Below are positions 38,249 to 48,214 of a DNA stretch of 64,000 nucleotides, in pieces (position 1 is the stretch's first letter; every line of letters starts with the position of its first letter). The stretch comes from an uncultured Alphaproteobacteria bacterium (GTDB lineage Bacteria; Pseudomonadota; Alphaproteobacteria; HIMB59). The stretch is from NCBI GenBank assembly GCA_902521795.1, contig CABYSX010000001.1:62001-126000 (forward strand), read 5' to 3'. A model generated the notes under the pieces. The model did not search any database. It saw only the letters and a program-made list of their open reading frames with translations, and was not told the DNA's origin. Both the position numbers and the translations under genes were made by a program.

Positions 38249-40312
38249 TTAGACTTCTTTCATGCTGAGTTTTACCTTACCAGCACGATCAACGTCGAGT
38301 ACTTTCACTTGCACTTCTTGGCCTTCTGATAAAACATCAGATACATTCTCTACTCTTTTTTGAGAGATTTGAGAGACGTGTAGTAAACCATCACGAGCGC
38401 CCATAAAGTTAACAAAGGCACCAAAATCAACAATTTTTACAACTTTACCATTGTATACCTTGCCAATTTCAGGCTCAGCGACGATGTCCTCAACCATTTG
38501 TTTTGCAGTATTAATAGACTCTTCATTGCTAGATGCAATTTTGACAATACCGTCATCGTTGACTTCAAGTTTTGCTCCTGAGACCTCTACAATATTTCTG
38601 ATCACTTTTCCACCAGACCCAATAACATCTTTAATCTTAGCTTTATCGATAGAAATAGAAATTACCTGAGGTGCATGCTTTGAGAACTTAGTACGAGCTT
38701 CTGGTAAAGCTTCTGACATAATTCCTATTATGTGTTTTCTTCCACCTGATGCTTGATTTAAAGCTATCTCCATGATTTCTTTTGTTATGCTTGTAATTTT
38801 AATATCCATTTGAAGTGATGTAATACCGTCCATGGTACCTGCCACTTTAAAGTCCATATCACCTAAGTGATCTTCATCACCAAGGATATCGCTCAACACA
38901 ACAAAGTCATCGCCTTCTTTGATCAGTCCCATGGCAATTCCACCAATATGTTTTTTAATGGGAACACCTGCTGCCATTAAAGCAAGAGATGAGCCACATA
39001 CGGTAGCCATAGAACTAGAGCCATTTGATTCAGTTATCTCAGAGACCAATCGAAGAGTATAAGGAAAATCCTCTTTTGTCGGTAACATCGGATGAACTGC
39101 TCTCCATGCTAGCTTACCATGACCTATCTCTCTTCTACCCGTTGAACCCATTCTTCCGACCTCTCCAACTGAGTATGGAGGGAAGTTGTAATGCAACATA
39201 AAATGTTGTTTGTGCATAGGGTCAAGAGAGTCAATCATTTGTTCGTCGTCTCCTGTGCCAAGGGTTGTAACAACTATTGCTTGGGTTTCTCCTCTAGTAA
39301 ATAAACAAGAACCATGAGCTCTAGGGAGAAGGTCTAATTCGCAAGTAATTTTTCTAACCTCATCAAGTTTTCTACCATCAATTCGATTTTTATTTTTGAT
39401 GATGTCACCACGTACAACATCTTTTTCAATATTTTTAATAATAGTAGTGGCGGCTAATACTTGATCATCTTCAACGTTATCTATAATTGAAGATCTGATT
39501 TCGTCTAACTTCTGACTTCTTTCTTGCTTATCAACAAGACCATAAGCCTCTTTAATCGGATCTGCAATTTTTGAGGAAATATCCTTTTGAAGACCCTCAT
39601 AAAAATCAGGTAATGAAGGTACATCAAATTTTTTGATCTCTGTCATTCCAGCAAATTCATGAACTTCTTTAATAAAAGTTTGGTAAAAGTCGTGACCAAA
39701 CATTACAGCCTCAAGCATAGTACTTTCTGGAAGTTCTTTTGCTTCGGATTCAACCATTAAAACACCTTCTTCTGTACCGGCTACAACTAAATCTAGAGCT
39801 GAATTTTCTAACTCTTCAATCGTTGGATTAGCTACTAGCTTGCCATCAATATGACCAACTCGAGCGGCACCAAGTGTTCCTGCTACAGGCAGACCAGATA
39901 TTGCAAGTGCAGCACCAGTTGCGTACATTGCTATGACATCTGGATCCACTGATCCATCATATGACAAAACTGTTAGTGTAACTTGAGTTTCATTTTTAAA
40001 ATTTTTGTGAAAAAGAGGTCTAATAGGTCTATCAATTAATCGACAGATTAATGTCTCTCTTTCTGTTGGCCTTGCTTCTCTTTTAAAAAAACCTCCTGGA
40101 ACTTTTCCAGAGGCATAATATTTTTCCTGATAATTAACTGTTAAAGGAAAAAAATCGATATCAGGTTTTTGTGTTTTGGCAGCACATATGTTTGCCATAA
40201 CCATGGTTTCGCCACAAGTTACAACAACAGATGCATCTGCTTGCTTTGCAATTCGATTAGTTTCTAAAGTGATTTGTTGGTTACCCAACATAAAAGTATG
40301 TTCTATTTTCAT
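38249..40312 (-). CDS. pnp: Polyribonucleotide nucleotidyltransferase
   Basis: PNPase degrades RNA 3' to 5' with phosphate. The 687-residue chain holds two RNase PH domains (FFKREARPTERETL early; GRREIGHGKLAWRA and GDEDHLGDMDFK in the second), then a KH domain (IKDVIGSGGKVIRNI) and an S1 domain (GKVVKIVDFGAFVNF). A ribosome site AAGAGGA precedes it. It follows rpsO by 38 bases, the conserved order. The S1 end is complete. Confidence 0.97.
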   Translation of the reverse strand: MKIEHTFMLGNQQITLETNRIAKQADASVVVTCGETMVMANICAAKTQKPDIDFFPLTVNYQEKYYASGKVPGGFFKREARPTERETLICRLIDRPIRPLFHKNFKNETQVTLTVLSYDGSVDPDVIAMYATGAALAISGLPVAGTLGAARVGHIDGKLVANPTIEELENSALDLVVAGTEEGVLMVESEAKELPESTMLEAVMFGHDFYQTFIKEVHEFAGMTEIKKFDVPSLPDFYEGLQKDISSKIADPIKEAYGLVDKQERSQKLDEIRSSIIDNVEDDQVLAATTIIKNIEKDVVRGDIIKNKNRIDGRKLDEVRKITCELDLLPRAHGSCLFTRGETQAIVVTTLGTGDDEQMIDSLDPMHKQHFMLHYNFPPYSVGEVGRMGSTGRREIGHGKLAWRAVHPMLPTKEDFPYTLRLVSEITESNGSSSMATVCGSSLALMAAGVPIKKHIGGIAMGLIKEGDDFVVLSDILGDEDHLGDMDFKVAGTMDGITSLQMDIKITSITKEIMEIALNQASGGRKHIIGIMSEALPEARTKFSKHAPQVISISIDKAKIKDVIGSGGKVIRNIVEVSGAKLEVNDDGIVKIASSNEESINTAKQMVEDIVAEPEIGKVYNGKVVKIVDFGAFVNFMGARDGLLHVSQISQKRVENVSDVLSEGQEVQVKVLDVDRAGKVKLSMKEV

Positions 40313-40350
40313 TTTCCTCTTTTCTACTTATTACACTAATTAAAAAGTAT

Positions 40351-40605
40351 TTACTTTTTTCTTAGTTTTAGTTTATCTGCTACTTCTGAGTACTTTCCTA
40401 CATTCCTCTTCTTTAAATACGCCATCAATCTATTTCTTTTACCAACCATCATCAGCAGACCTCTTCGAGAATGAAAATCTTTCTTATGTATTTTGATATG
40501 TTCTGTTAACAGATTAATTTTCTTTGTGAGAAAAAAAATTTGGGACTCTGGTGAACCAGTGTCATTATCAGCACGTGCTATATCGTTTATTTGTATTTCC
40601 GACAT
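40351..40605 (-). CDS. rpsO: 30S ribosomal protein S15
   Basis: S15 binds the 16S central domain. I place the start at 40605, giving 84 residues, because AAAGGAG lies seven bases upstream and the sequence then opens MSEIQIND like S15; a longer frame from 40632 would cover the ribosome site. Motifs: [22 protein letters not shown] and [10 protein letters not shown]. The 48-base leader after truB can form small hairpins (CATC with GATG), which could hold an S15 autoregulatory site, but this is not demonstrated. Confidence 0.95.
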   Translation of the reverse strand: MSEIQINDIARADNDTGSPESQIFFLTKKINLLTEHIKIHKKDFHSRRGLLMMVGKRNRLMAYLKKRNVGKYSEVADKLKLRKK

Positions 40606-40653
40606 CAATACTCCTTTCAAAGCAAACATCATCTGACCAGGATGTCGCCCAGT

Positions 40654-41352
40654 TCAAATGGTAATAAGGTTGCTATGTAAATCATTTATGCTCGAGAAAT
40701 CAAGGATTTTTTCATAGGGAATGGCTTGATTTAAAGAAAAAGCACCTATTTTCAATCTTTTTATCATACTAGCGTATGCAATATCTCCTAAAGAATTTGC
40801 AAACTCTTCTGCAAATGCCCTCACATAAAATCCTGAATGACAATGCAACTCAACGTTCATTTTAGAGGTACTAGAGAGTAAAACTTTTAAACTCTGAACT
40901 GATACTTTTTTATAGCGTTCTTCAATTTTTTCATTTTTCCTAGCCAGCTCATAAAAATTCTTGCCCTTTAATTTGTGAGCCGAAAAGTCTGGTATTTTTT
41001 GTTGATATGCTCCTATGTATTTTTTTAAGTGATTAATTCTGTCTATAATTTTATGACCAATAGGGTTCATTTTTAAAAATCTTCCCTCTGAGTCTAAAGT
41101 GTTTGTTGAAGCACCAAATCGTATCTCAACTTCATAACTTTTCTGATACTGGTGTATGTTTGGTATTTTTTTGGTTGCTTTATTTATACCTATTAATAAT
41201 AAACCAGAAGCAAGAGGGTCTAAGGTTCCTGCAAAACCAATTTTATTAAATGAATAACGAAATTTTAATTTTCTTATAACTCCAAAAGACTCGATGCCCT
41301 CTGGTTTATCTATAAGTAACCATCCACTACTAGGAAACTTGTCTTTCATCAA
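40654..41352 (-). CDS. truB: tRNA pseudouridine-55 synthase
   Basis: TruB makes pseudouridine 55 in the tRNA T-loop. The 232-residue protein has GWLLIDKPEG, the catalytic Asp in GFAGTLDPLASGLL, HKLKGKNFYELAR and HCHSGFYVRAF. It is shorter than E. coli TruB because the C-terminal PUA-like part is reduced. It lies 3 bases after rbfA in the infB-rbfA-truB-rpsO-pnp series. Confidence 0.95.
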   Translation of the reverse strand: MMKDKFPSSGWLLIDKPEGIESFGVIRKLKFRYSFNKIGFAGTLDPLASGLLLIGINKATKKIPNIHQYQKSYEVEIRFGASTNTLDSEGRFLKMNPIGHKIIDRINHLKKYIGAYQQKIPDFSAHKLKGKNFYELARKNEKIEERYKKVSVQSLKVLLSSTSKMNVELHCHSGFYVRAFAEEFANSLGDIAYASMIKRLKIGAFSLNQAIPYEKILDFSSINDLHSNLITI

Positions 41353-41355
41353 AAT

Positions 41356-41700
41356 TTATAATTTATCTAGCAGTGATTGTACTTTTAAAGACTCTTGGAA
41401 AGATTGGTCGAATATTAGAGATATCTTTGGAGTGTATTTACTTGTCAGAGTTCTTGCTATTAAGTTTTGTATTTCTTTGAGATAAAGTTTGTTAAATTCT
41501 TTAAATTCTGTCTCTGTAATATTATGAATAAGAAATATTTTTGCAAATCTTAGATCTTTACTAACTTTTACTCCGGTGATTTCAAAGCGAACAGTCGGAA
41601 ATTTTATAAGATAATCTTTTTGGGTTACGAGATATTCGGAGACAAGCCTTTTAATTGAAAGTTCAACTTTTTTGGTTCGAAAACTTGGCTTATTATCCAC
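41356..41700 (-). CDS. rbfA: Ribosome-binding factor A
   Basis: A 114-residue KH-fold protein for 30S maturation at low temperature. The family features are the start RTKKVELSIKRLVSEYL, FEITGVKVSKDLRFAKIF and the end TPKISLIFDQSFQESLKVQSLLDKL region. It follows infB by one base. Sequence is divergent but the length and operon place are clear. Confidence 0.92.
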   Translation of the reverse strand: MDNKPSFRTKKVELSIKRLVSEYLVTQKDYLIKFPTVRFEITGVKVSKDLRFAKIFLIHNITETEFKEFNKLYLKEIQNLIARTLTSKYTPKISLIFDQSFQESLKVQSLLDKL

Positions 41701-41701
41701 A

Positions 41702-43717
41702 CTACAATTCTTTTTGAACTTCCTTGGTTATGTAAAATTCAATTTCATCTTTTTCTAAAATATCTGAGTAATCTTTAAATGAAATACCACACTCATAATT
41801 TTCTCTGACCTCTTTAACGTCATCTTTAAATCGTTTCAGGGTTCCAACTTCTCCCTCATGGATAATCTTCCCTTCTCTAACAAGCCTGATTTTGGCTGAG
41901 TTTTGAACGATTCCATCAGTAACAAAACAACCGGCTATGGTGCCGAACTTTGAAGATTTGAAAGTATCCCGAACTTCAGCGTGGCCAATAATCTCCTCTT
42001 TAGTGTCTGGGGTGAGAAGACCAGAGAGCATTTTTTTCATATCATCGATTAATTCATAAATAATAGAATAATATCTGATGTCTACCTTATCGCGTTTTGC
42101 AATTGTTCGGGCTTGAGGGATAGCTCTGATATTAAAACCAATTACTAATCCTTGAGCGGAACTCGCTAAGCTCACATCGCTTTCATTAATTGCACCAATT
42201 GAGTTATGGACAACATTAATTTTAACTTCTTCATTGCCAACTTTTTCTAAGGAAGAAACTATTGCTTCAAGAGAGCCTTGGACGTCTGCTTTAACAATAA
42301 TTGGAAGTTTTTTCATGTCTCCCTTTGATACATTCGCCATCATTTCTTCTAATGAAGATTTTTTTACTGACTCCGTGTTTTCTAGTTTTTTTTGTTCTTT
42401 TACTTTTTCTGTAATATCTTTTGCAATATCTTCATTAGGCATAACATAAACTGTGTCACCTGCTTGAGGGACTGAGTCAAAGCCCAACACTTCAATCGGC
42501 ATACCTGGATTTGCAGATTTAATTCTGCTTCCATTCTCATCGAGTAAAGCTCTCACTCTTCCAAAAGCTGAACCACAGGTAAAATGATCCCCTTCTTTGA
42601 AAGTTCCATTTTTTACTATTACTGTTGCAACCGGTCCTTTACCTGTTTCAATTTTAGACTCAACAACTATTGCTTCAGCAAGTTTATCATGCTCGACGTT
42701 AAGGTCTAAAATTTCAACTTGTAATAAAATATTGTCTAGTAATTTTTCTAAGTTTGTTTTTTTGATGGCAGATATCTCTGTTTCTAGTACATCACCACTG
42801 TAACTTTCTACGACCACTTCGTGTGTTAACAAATCGTTTCTAACAATGCTTGGGTCGACATCTGGTAAGTCCATTTTATTAATGGCAAGAACGATCGGCA
42901 CTTTAGCTGCTTTAGCATGCGAAATAGCCTCAATTGTTTGAGGTTTTACACTGTCGTTAGCAGCCACTACTAAAACAACAAGGTCCGTTAAATTAGCACC
43001 TCGCGAGCGGATATTTGAAAAAGCTGCGTGACCGGGTGTATCTAAAAATGTGATGGGATTATTTTTATGTTGAATTTGATAGGCGCCAATATGTTGGGTA
43101 ATACCACCTGACTCTTTTGAGGTAACATTGGTATTTCTGAGTGCATCCAATAATGATGTTTTGCCATGATCAACGTGGCCCATGACAGTTACGATTGGGG
43201 GCCTTGGTAAAATTTTAGAATTTTTAGTTTTTTGATGATTTGCAATTTCATCTTTTAGACTAATTGCCTCTGCTCTTTTAGGAGTGTGTCCTAATTCTGT
43301 AACAATTAATTCGGCCGTATCACCATCAATATATTGATTAGCTGTAGCCATAATACCGCTCTTCATTAAAGCTTTTACAACGTCTCCTGTTTTTTCGGAC
43401 ATTCTACTAGCTAGTTCTTGAACAGAGATTTTGACAGGAATGTCAACTTCACGAACGATTTTTTGAGAACTGGTTAGGTTTGGTTTATATTTAGTTTTTT
43501 GTTTTTCTCTATTTCTTTTTGTTTTTGCCAGACTCGGCATTTTTTCATAATCAGGTTCTTCGTCTAAGAGGTTGTTAACTGAGATAGATGATAGTTTTTT
43601 TTGAAATGCGGTTGTATTGAGGGTAAGTTTTTTTCTCGGTGCAGCAGTGCCTGCAGGGGCGGGTGTGGCAGGTTTGCTTGTTGTTGTTGGTTTTGTGTTC
43701 TTAGTCTCTTTTGTCAT
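41702..43717 (-). CDS. infB: Translation initiation factor IF-2
   Basis: A 671-residue GTPase that brings initiator tRNA to the 30S subunit. The G domain shows GHVDHGKTSLL, DTPGHAAF and NKMDLP. A short N-terminal region is rich in Thr, Pro and Ala (residues 1-30), then an IF2-N-like segment (VQELASRMSEKTGDVVKAL). The total length is well below the 850-1000 residues common in alphaproteobacteria, because the N-terminal extension is reduced. It is 9 bases after nusA; the ylxR gene usually found between them is absent. Confidence 0.96.
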   Translation of the reverse strand: MTKETKNTKPTTTSKPATPAPAGTAAPRKKLTLNTTAFQKKLSSISVNNLLDEEPDYEKMPSLAKTKRNREKQKTKYKPNLTSSQKIVREVDIPVKISVQELASRMSEKTGDVVKALMKSGIMATANQYIDGDTAELIVTELGHTPKRAEAISLKDEIANHQKTKNSKILPRPPIVTVMGHVDHGKTSLLDALRNTNVTSKESGGITQHIGAYQIQHKNNPITFLDTPGHAAFSNIRSRGANLTDLVVLVVAANDSVKPQTIEAISHAKAAKVPIVLAINKMDLPDVDPSIVRNDLLTHEVVVESYSGDVLETEISAIKKTNLEKLLDNILLQVEILDLNVEHDKLAEAIVVESKIETGKGPVATVIVKNGTFKEGDHFTCGSAFGRVRALLDENGSRIKSANPGMPIEVLGFDSVPQAGDTVYVMPNEDIAKDITEKVKEQKKLENTESVKKSSLEEMMANVSKGDMKKLPIIVKADVQGSLEAIVSSLEKVGNEEVKINVVHNSIGAINESDVSLASSAQGLVIGFNIRAIPQARTIAKRDKVDIRYYSIIYELIDDMKKMLSGLLTPDTKEEIIGHAEVRDTFKSSKFGTIAGCFVTDGIVQNSAKIRLVREGKIIHEGEVGTLKRFKDDVKEVRENYECGISFKDYSDILEKDEIEFYITKEVQKEL

Positions 43718-43726
43718 TCAAAAAAT

Positions 43727-45229
43727 TTAGCTATTAAGAAAAATCTCCCTAGCGTCCATAATAATTTTTTCAGCAGCAGACTTTTCAACTCTTTTTTGGA
43801 GTATGCCCTCTTTACCAACTAGTTCATCAGTTGCTAAATCAGCAAGGTCTTGACGGGAAAAAATATTATTTTCTATCAAAGTAGCTAAAATTTTATTATC
43901 AAACTCTGATATCCCTCTAATGTAATCATCTAAATTTGAAGCTTGGATTAATTTTTCAAGTTCTGCTTTTTCATTTTCCATAAACTGTGTTGCACGAGCA
44001 TATATCTCAGCTGCAAGTTCATTATCAAAGCCTTCAATCTTTTCTATGTCTTGGATTGATGCGTTCGCTATTTTTTCTATGCTTGAGTATCCTTCAACCG
44101 CTAATAATTGTGCAATCATGTCCTCGAGATCGAGCTTTTCAGCAAAAAGAGAAGTAATTTTTTTAAATTCTTCTTGTCTTCTCTCGGCGTCTTCTTTTTC
44201 TGTTAATATATCAATTTCTAAATTAGTTAAAATTGAGGCTAATTTAACATTTTGACCTCTTCTGCCGATAGCGATGCTGAGTTGATCTTCAGGTAAAACA
44301 ATCTCTACGCGATTAGAGTCTTCAAACTCATTGACTTTTGCAACTTGTGCAGGAGCGATAGCGTTTTGAACATACATCGACTTTAATTCATTCCAATTTA
44401 CAATATCAATCTTTTCCCCTTGTAATTCATTAACAATAGCTTGGACTCTAGAGCCTCTCATACCTACGCATGCTCCAACAGGATCGATGGACTTGTCATT
44501 TGCTCGAACTGTAATCTTTCCTCTACTACCCGGGTCTCTTGCAACAGATAGAATTTCTATTTGACCTTCATAAATTTCAGGGACTTCTTGTTCAAATAAT
44601 TTTGCCATAAATTGAGGATGTGTTCTTGAAAGAAAGATTTGATGACCTTTAGCTTCTTCTTTGATATCAAAAAAATAAGCTCTAATGCGATCTCCATTTT
44701 TAAAATTTTCTCTTGGTATCAGTTCGTCTTTTCTCAAAAATCCTTCTGCTTTACCAAGGTCAACAATGATATTTCCAAATTCAATTCTTTTAACAATGCC
44801 TGATAGGACTTCTCCAACACGGTCTTTGAAGTCATTAAACTGTCTACTTTTTTCTGCCTCTCTGACTCTTGAATAAATTACTTGTCTTGCCATGTTGGCT
44901 GTAACTCGTCCAAAATTAACTGAAGGCAAAGGAATTGTTATTTGTTTTCCAACTTCTGTATTAGCATCATACTTTTTTGCATGATCTAATAAAATTTGAT
45001 TAGACTGTAAAACAGGGTCAATTGTTTCAACTACATCTTTAATATGGGATAAACTGATATTACCAGTCATTCGATCAATCACTGCTTTGATATTATTATC
45101 CATACCATATTTTGACTTTCCAATTATTTCAAAAGACTCCTCGAGAGCCTTCATGACTATGTCCATTTCGATGCCCTTCTCTTGTGAGACGACTTCGGCA
45201 ATTTTTAATATTTCTGTGTTATTTAGCAT
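43727..45229 (-). CDS. nusA: Transcription termination/antitermination protein NusA
   Basis: A 500-residue RNA polymerase-associated factor with the N-terminal domain, an S1 domain (GEVLSGIVKRIEFGNIIVDLG), two KH domains (VGACVGMRGSRVQAIVNEL and IAIGRRGQNVKLAS) and C-terminal acidic repeats. rimP, which usually precedes nusA, is missing here; trmB lies upstream instead. A strong terminator ends 14 bases before the ATG, which leaves no room for a promoter in between and hints at expression through read-through or attenuation. Confidence 0.96.
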   Translation of the reverse strand: MLNNTEILKIAEVVSQEKGIEMDIVMKALEESFEIIGKSKYGMDNNIKAVIDRMTGNISLSHIKDVVETIDPVLQSNQILLDHAKKYDANTEVGKQITIPLPSVNFGRVTANMARQVIYSRVREAEKSRQFNDFKDRVGEVLSGIVKRIEFGNIIVDLGKAEGFLRKDELIPRENFKNGDRIRAYFFDIKEEAKGHQIFLSRTHPQFMAKLFEQEVPEIYEGQIEILSVARDPGSRGKITVRANDKSIDPVGACVGMRGSRVQAIVNELQGEKIDIVNWNELKSMYVQNAIAPAQVAKVNEFEDSNRVEIVLPEDQLSIAIGRRGQNVKLASILTNLEIDILTEKEDAERRQEEFKKITSLFAEKLDLEDMIAQLLAVEGYSSIEKIANASIQDIEKIEGFDNELAAEIYARATQFMENEKAELEKLIQASNLDDYIRGISEFDNKILATLIENNIFSRQDLADLATDELVGKEGILQKRVEKSAAEKIIMDAREIFLNS

Positions 45230-45243
45230 TATCTTTTCTAGTT

Positions 45244-45268
45244 AAAAAAAAAGGCGGGATAACCCACC
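45244..45268 (-). terminator. Rho-independent terminator between trmB and nusA
   Basis: On the minus strand GGTGGG pairs with CCCGCC around TTAT and nine T residues follow. It ends the miaB-to-trmB transcription unit and lies only 14 bases before the nusA start codon. Confidence 0.85.
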
Positions 45269-45281
45269 TCCTCATTGTTGG

Positions 45282-45926
45282 TTAATAATTTTTAAGAACG
45301 CTAAAATAGAATAATTTATGATTTTTGTCTAAGGCTTTTTTCTCGAATTTAGTGTGTAAAGCATTGGAATCACTGTATTCCCAAGATTTCGGGCTAATAT
45401 TTGGCATGGTGTATTTAAATTTTTTCATCAAAGCCAATGCTTCAATAAAATAATCACCATGGTCGGTTGCAAAAAGAATAAAGCCTTTTTTTTTGAGTTT
45501 TTTAGTAAGGTCTTTGACAAGTGTTTGGTTCACGGTTCGCCTTTTTTTATGCCTATTTTTTGGCCAAGGGTCAGGAAAATATATCCTTATTTCCTCAAAA
45601 TAGTTATCTGGCATTAAAGGTAAAAGCTCTTGGATGTTTAAATGGAATACTTGAAGGTTCTTTAATTTATGATCAACAGAGTTTCGAATAGCTCTCAACA
45701 CTCCATCAGCAAAAATATCACAACCTATAAAGTTGACTTTAGAATTAGATTTTGCATCTTCACTTATTTTTTCTCCATCCCCTATTCCAATTTCTAAAAT
45801 TCTAGGAGTTTTAATTTTGTTAAATAATGTTTTTTTTGGTTCGACAAGATATTTTGTATATTGTTCGAGTCTTAAAAAAGACTTTCCTTTCTTTCTTCCA
45901 AAATATTTATTTTTTGATTCGAACAT
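45282..45926 (-). CDS. trmB: tRNA (guanine-N7-)-methyltransferase
   Basis: A 214-residue SAM-dependent enzyme that makes m7G46 in tRNA. Visible motifs are ILEIGIGDGEKI (SAM site), EIRIYFPDPWPKNRHKKRR (signature) and FATDHGDYFIEAL. The N-terminus is basic. It overlaps lnt by 20 bases and is followed by the terminator before nusA. Confidence 0.95.
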   Translation of the reverse strand: MFESKNKYFGRKKGKSFLRLEQYTKYLVEPKKTLFNKIKTPRILEIGIGDGEKISEDAKSNSKVNFIGCDIFADGVLRAIRNSVDHKLKNLQVFHLNIQELLPLMPDNYFEEIRIYFPDPWPKNRHKKRRTVNQTLVKDLTKKLKKKGFILFATDHGDYFIEALALMKKFKYTMPNISPKSWEYSDSNALHTKFEKKALDKNHKLFYFSVLKNY

Positions 45927-47421
45927 ATAAAAAACTAAATAGGAAAATAAAGAAAAGTAAAACCATTACTGAGTTTAGTGTTGAGGAACAAATAGATTGA
46001 TTTTTAGTAATTGGGTGTTGGTAATACAGATAACCTTTTTTATTACTTGCAATAGTTTGAATAATTTTACCTGATCGATCCACTATAGAAGTAATCCCAG
46101 AGGGTGTTGATCTAATGAGAGGTTTTTGAAATTCAACACTTCGTAAAAGAGAGTTTGCTAAATGCTGATGAGGTCCATACCATTTACCAAACCAAGAGTC
46201 ATTTGAAATTTGTATAACCATATCTGAGCCACAAATCTCTTTATTAATAGATTGATAATTGAATATTGACTCAAAACAAATCATGGGGACAGCATTTATA
46301 TCTTTGGGTAGATTAAGAGTTTTTTGGACATGACCTGGTGTATAGTTCATTCCTAAATTTAAAAACTTACTCACTAAGGGTTTTATAAAAGGTATGTATT
46401 CACCAAATAAAACTAATTTTTGTTTATCATAAAAATCTATGATCTTTCCCTGATGATCAATAACATACAAACGATTAAATAATTGATCTTCTTCAATGGC
46501 ACTTGAGCCAACTATTATTTTTTGATCTTCGCTAATCAAGGAGGATACTCTGCTCAGTAGTCCTACCCTATTATTTAAATCAATAGGCAAGGACCCCTCT
46601 GGCCAGATAATTAAATCTGTTTTTGGTGATTTTGAAAGGGCCTCAATTGTTAATTGTTCATATTTTTCAAGATTTTTAAGGACATCAAATTCAACTAGTG
46701 ACTCATAGAGGTTGGGCTGTATTAGAAGTATATCAAGTGTCTCATCTTCTGTTTTTTTAATATTATTGTTTTCAATAAAACCAAAAAAATAAAAGATAAT
46801 ACTTAGTGCTAATAAAACACTAGGTATGATTTTATTTTTGTAATAAAGAAAATAAATCATTAAACCGACAATCAAATGAACGACAAGACCTAAGCCATAT
46901 ACGCCTAGATAAGGTAAGGATTTTAAAATCCAAATATTTTTGTAGTAAATAATCGCTGAGGGATTCCAAGGAAAGCCCCCGAAGATAAATTCTTTTAATA
47001 ACTCAACTATAGAGAGGCCTAGAGGAAGTAAAAAAATTAGTAAAAATTTTTGTTTATAAAATGTTAAAATTAAAATAGTTGCTGAATAGTGTAAAAATGC
47101 AACAAACAAAGAGAGGATAGAGACTAAAATTATTCCTAAAAATAAATATCCTGTTCCACCTGAATAAAATGACTGGATAATCCAGCTAAGAGTAACTAAT
47201 TGGGTTACTAAAAAAAAATAAAATATTTTTTTTTTAAAAAAAACATCACTTTTTAAAATATTTAAAAAAAATATTACAAAAGAGAAATAATAGAAAAAAG
47301 ATATACCAAACGGGGGAAGTGAAAATATATATAAAGCAGAACAAATAATTATTAGGTATGATGGCCTAGATATAGAGCTTAATAAGTTATTGAGATTTAA
47401 CACCACTGACCACAACTTCAA
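45907..47421 (-). CDS. lnt: Apolipoprotein N-acyltransferase
   Basis: Lnt adds the third acyl chain to lipoproteins at the inner membrane. The 504-residue protein has about seven N-terminal membrane helices, then a nitrilase domain with the catalytic Glu (IWPEGSLP), Lys (KQKLVLFGEY) and Cys (PMICFESIF), and a final helix. The longest frame overlaps corC by 35 bases; a GTG a few codons later would shorten the overlap, so the exact start is uncertain. Confidence 0.94.
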   Translation of the reverse strand: MKLWSVVLNLNNLLSSISRPSYLIIICSALYIFSLPPFGISFFYYFSFVIFFLNILKSDVFFKKKIFYFFLVTQLVTLSWIIQSFYSGGTGYLFLGIILVSILSLFVAFLHYSATILILTFYKQKFLLIFLLPLGLSIVELLKEFIFGGFPWNPSAIIYYKNIWILKSLPYLGVYGLGLVVHLIVGLMIYFLYYKNKIIPSVLLALSIIFYFFGFIENNNIKKTEDETLDILLIQPNLYESLVEFDVLKNLEKYEQLTIEALSKSPKTDLIIWPEGSLPIDLNNRVGLLSRVSSLISEDQKIIVGSSAIEEDQLFNRLYVIDHQGKIIDFYDKQKLVLFGEYIPFIKPLVSKFLNLGMNYTPGHVQKTLNLPKDINAVPMICFESIFNYQSINKEICGSDMVIQISNDSWFGKWYGPHQHLANSLLRSVEFQKPLIRSTPSGITSIVDRSGKIIQTIASNKKGYLYYQHPITKNQSICSSTLNSVMVLLFFIFLFSFLYVRIKK

Positions 47422-48214
47422 GAATTTTTCTTGTTGATACCTTGTGAATGGTGAAAGATAATTTTTTATTAATTGTAAATTTTTCTTTTTTCTTGGGAAT
47501 GCGGCCTGCCATATTGAATATTATACCGCCTATTGTTCCAACATCCTCTTTTAAGTCCTCAGGGATATTTACATCGAACTCCCTCTCGAAATCATCCACT
47601 AGCATTGCAGCGTCCATGATAATGTTCTCGTTCTTTTGGCGGTACATTGGCGCTTCGTCCTTGTCATGCTCATCTTCAATCTCACCAACTATTTCTTCCA
47701 CTAGGTCTTCAATGGTTACTAAACCTGTCACACTATTAAATTCATCCATCACAATCGCTAAGTGAATGTTTTGTTTTTTCATTTTTTGTAGGAGGTTGAA
47801 AACTGGTGTCGCTGAGGGAATATAGATAACTTCTCTCAGTAAACTCTTGATATTAAACGATTTATTATTAATTTTTTTAAATAAGTCTTTAATGTGAACC
47901 ATTCCTAAGCAATGCTCTAAGTCATTTTTAACCACAGGCATCCTTGAGTGTGCTTCTTTGTTAATAATTTTAATGATGTTTTCTTTGTTAATGTTTTGAT
48001 CGATAAAAATTATCTCACCCCTGGGCACCATAACGTCATCAACTGTTTTTTTGTGTACCTTCAAAAGATTATTGAAAATCTTCTTCTCTTCGCTTTTTGC
48101 AATCCCTGAGCTGTCCGATGTTGCAGAAATAAGATCTATAATATCTTTTTTAAAGTTTTCATCTTGTATTAGTTCTTTGACTAATTTAATTGCTAAATTT
48201 TTTTTAATTTTCAT
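47387..48214 (-). CDS. CorC/HlyC-type CBS-domain protein
   Basis: A 275-residue cytoplasmic protein with paired CBS domains (VDDVMVPRGEI to GMVHIKDLF, then FNSVTGLVTIEDLVEEIVGEIEDE) and a CorC transporter-associated domain. It resembles CorC of magnesium/cobalt resistance and the C-terminal part of TlyC, without a membrane domain. The place between ybeY and lnt is conserved in proteobacteria; its precise function is not settled. Confidence 0.9.
   Translation of the reverse strand: MKIKKNLAIKLVKELIQDENFKKDIIDLISATSDSSGIAKSEEKKIFNNLLKVHKKTVDDVMVPRGEIIFIDQNINKENIIKIINKEAHSRMPVVKNDLEHCLGMVHIKDLFKKINNKSFNIKSLLREVIYIPSATPVFNLLQKMKKQNIHLAIVMDEFNSVTGLVTIEDLVEEIVGEIEDEHDKDEAPMYRQKNENIIMDAAMLVDDFEREFDVNIPEDLKEDVGTIGGIIFNMAGRIPKKKEKFTINKKLSFTIHKVSTRKILEVVVSGVKSQ

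Noticed and set aside
41702..43717. IF-2 being truncated
   Set aside because: All functional domains are present; only the variable N-terminal extension is short, as expected in streamlined genomes.
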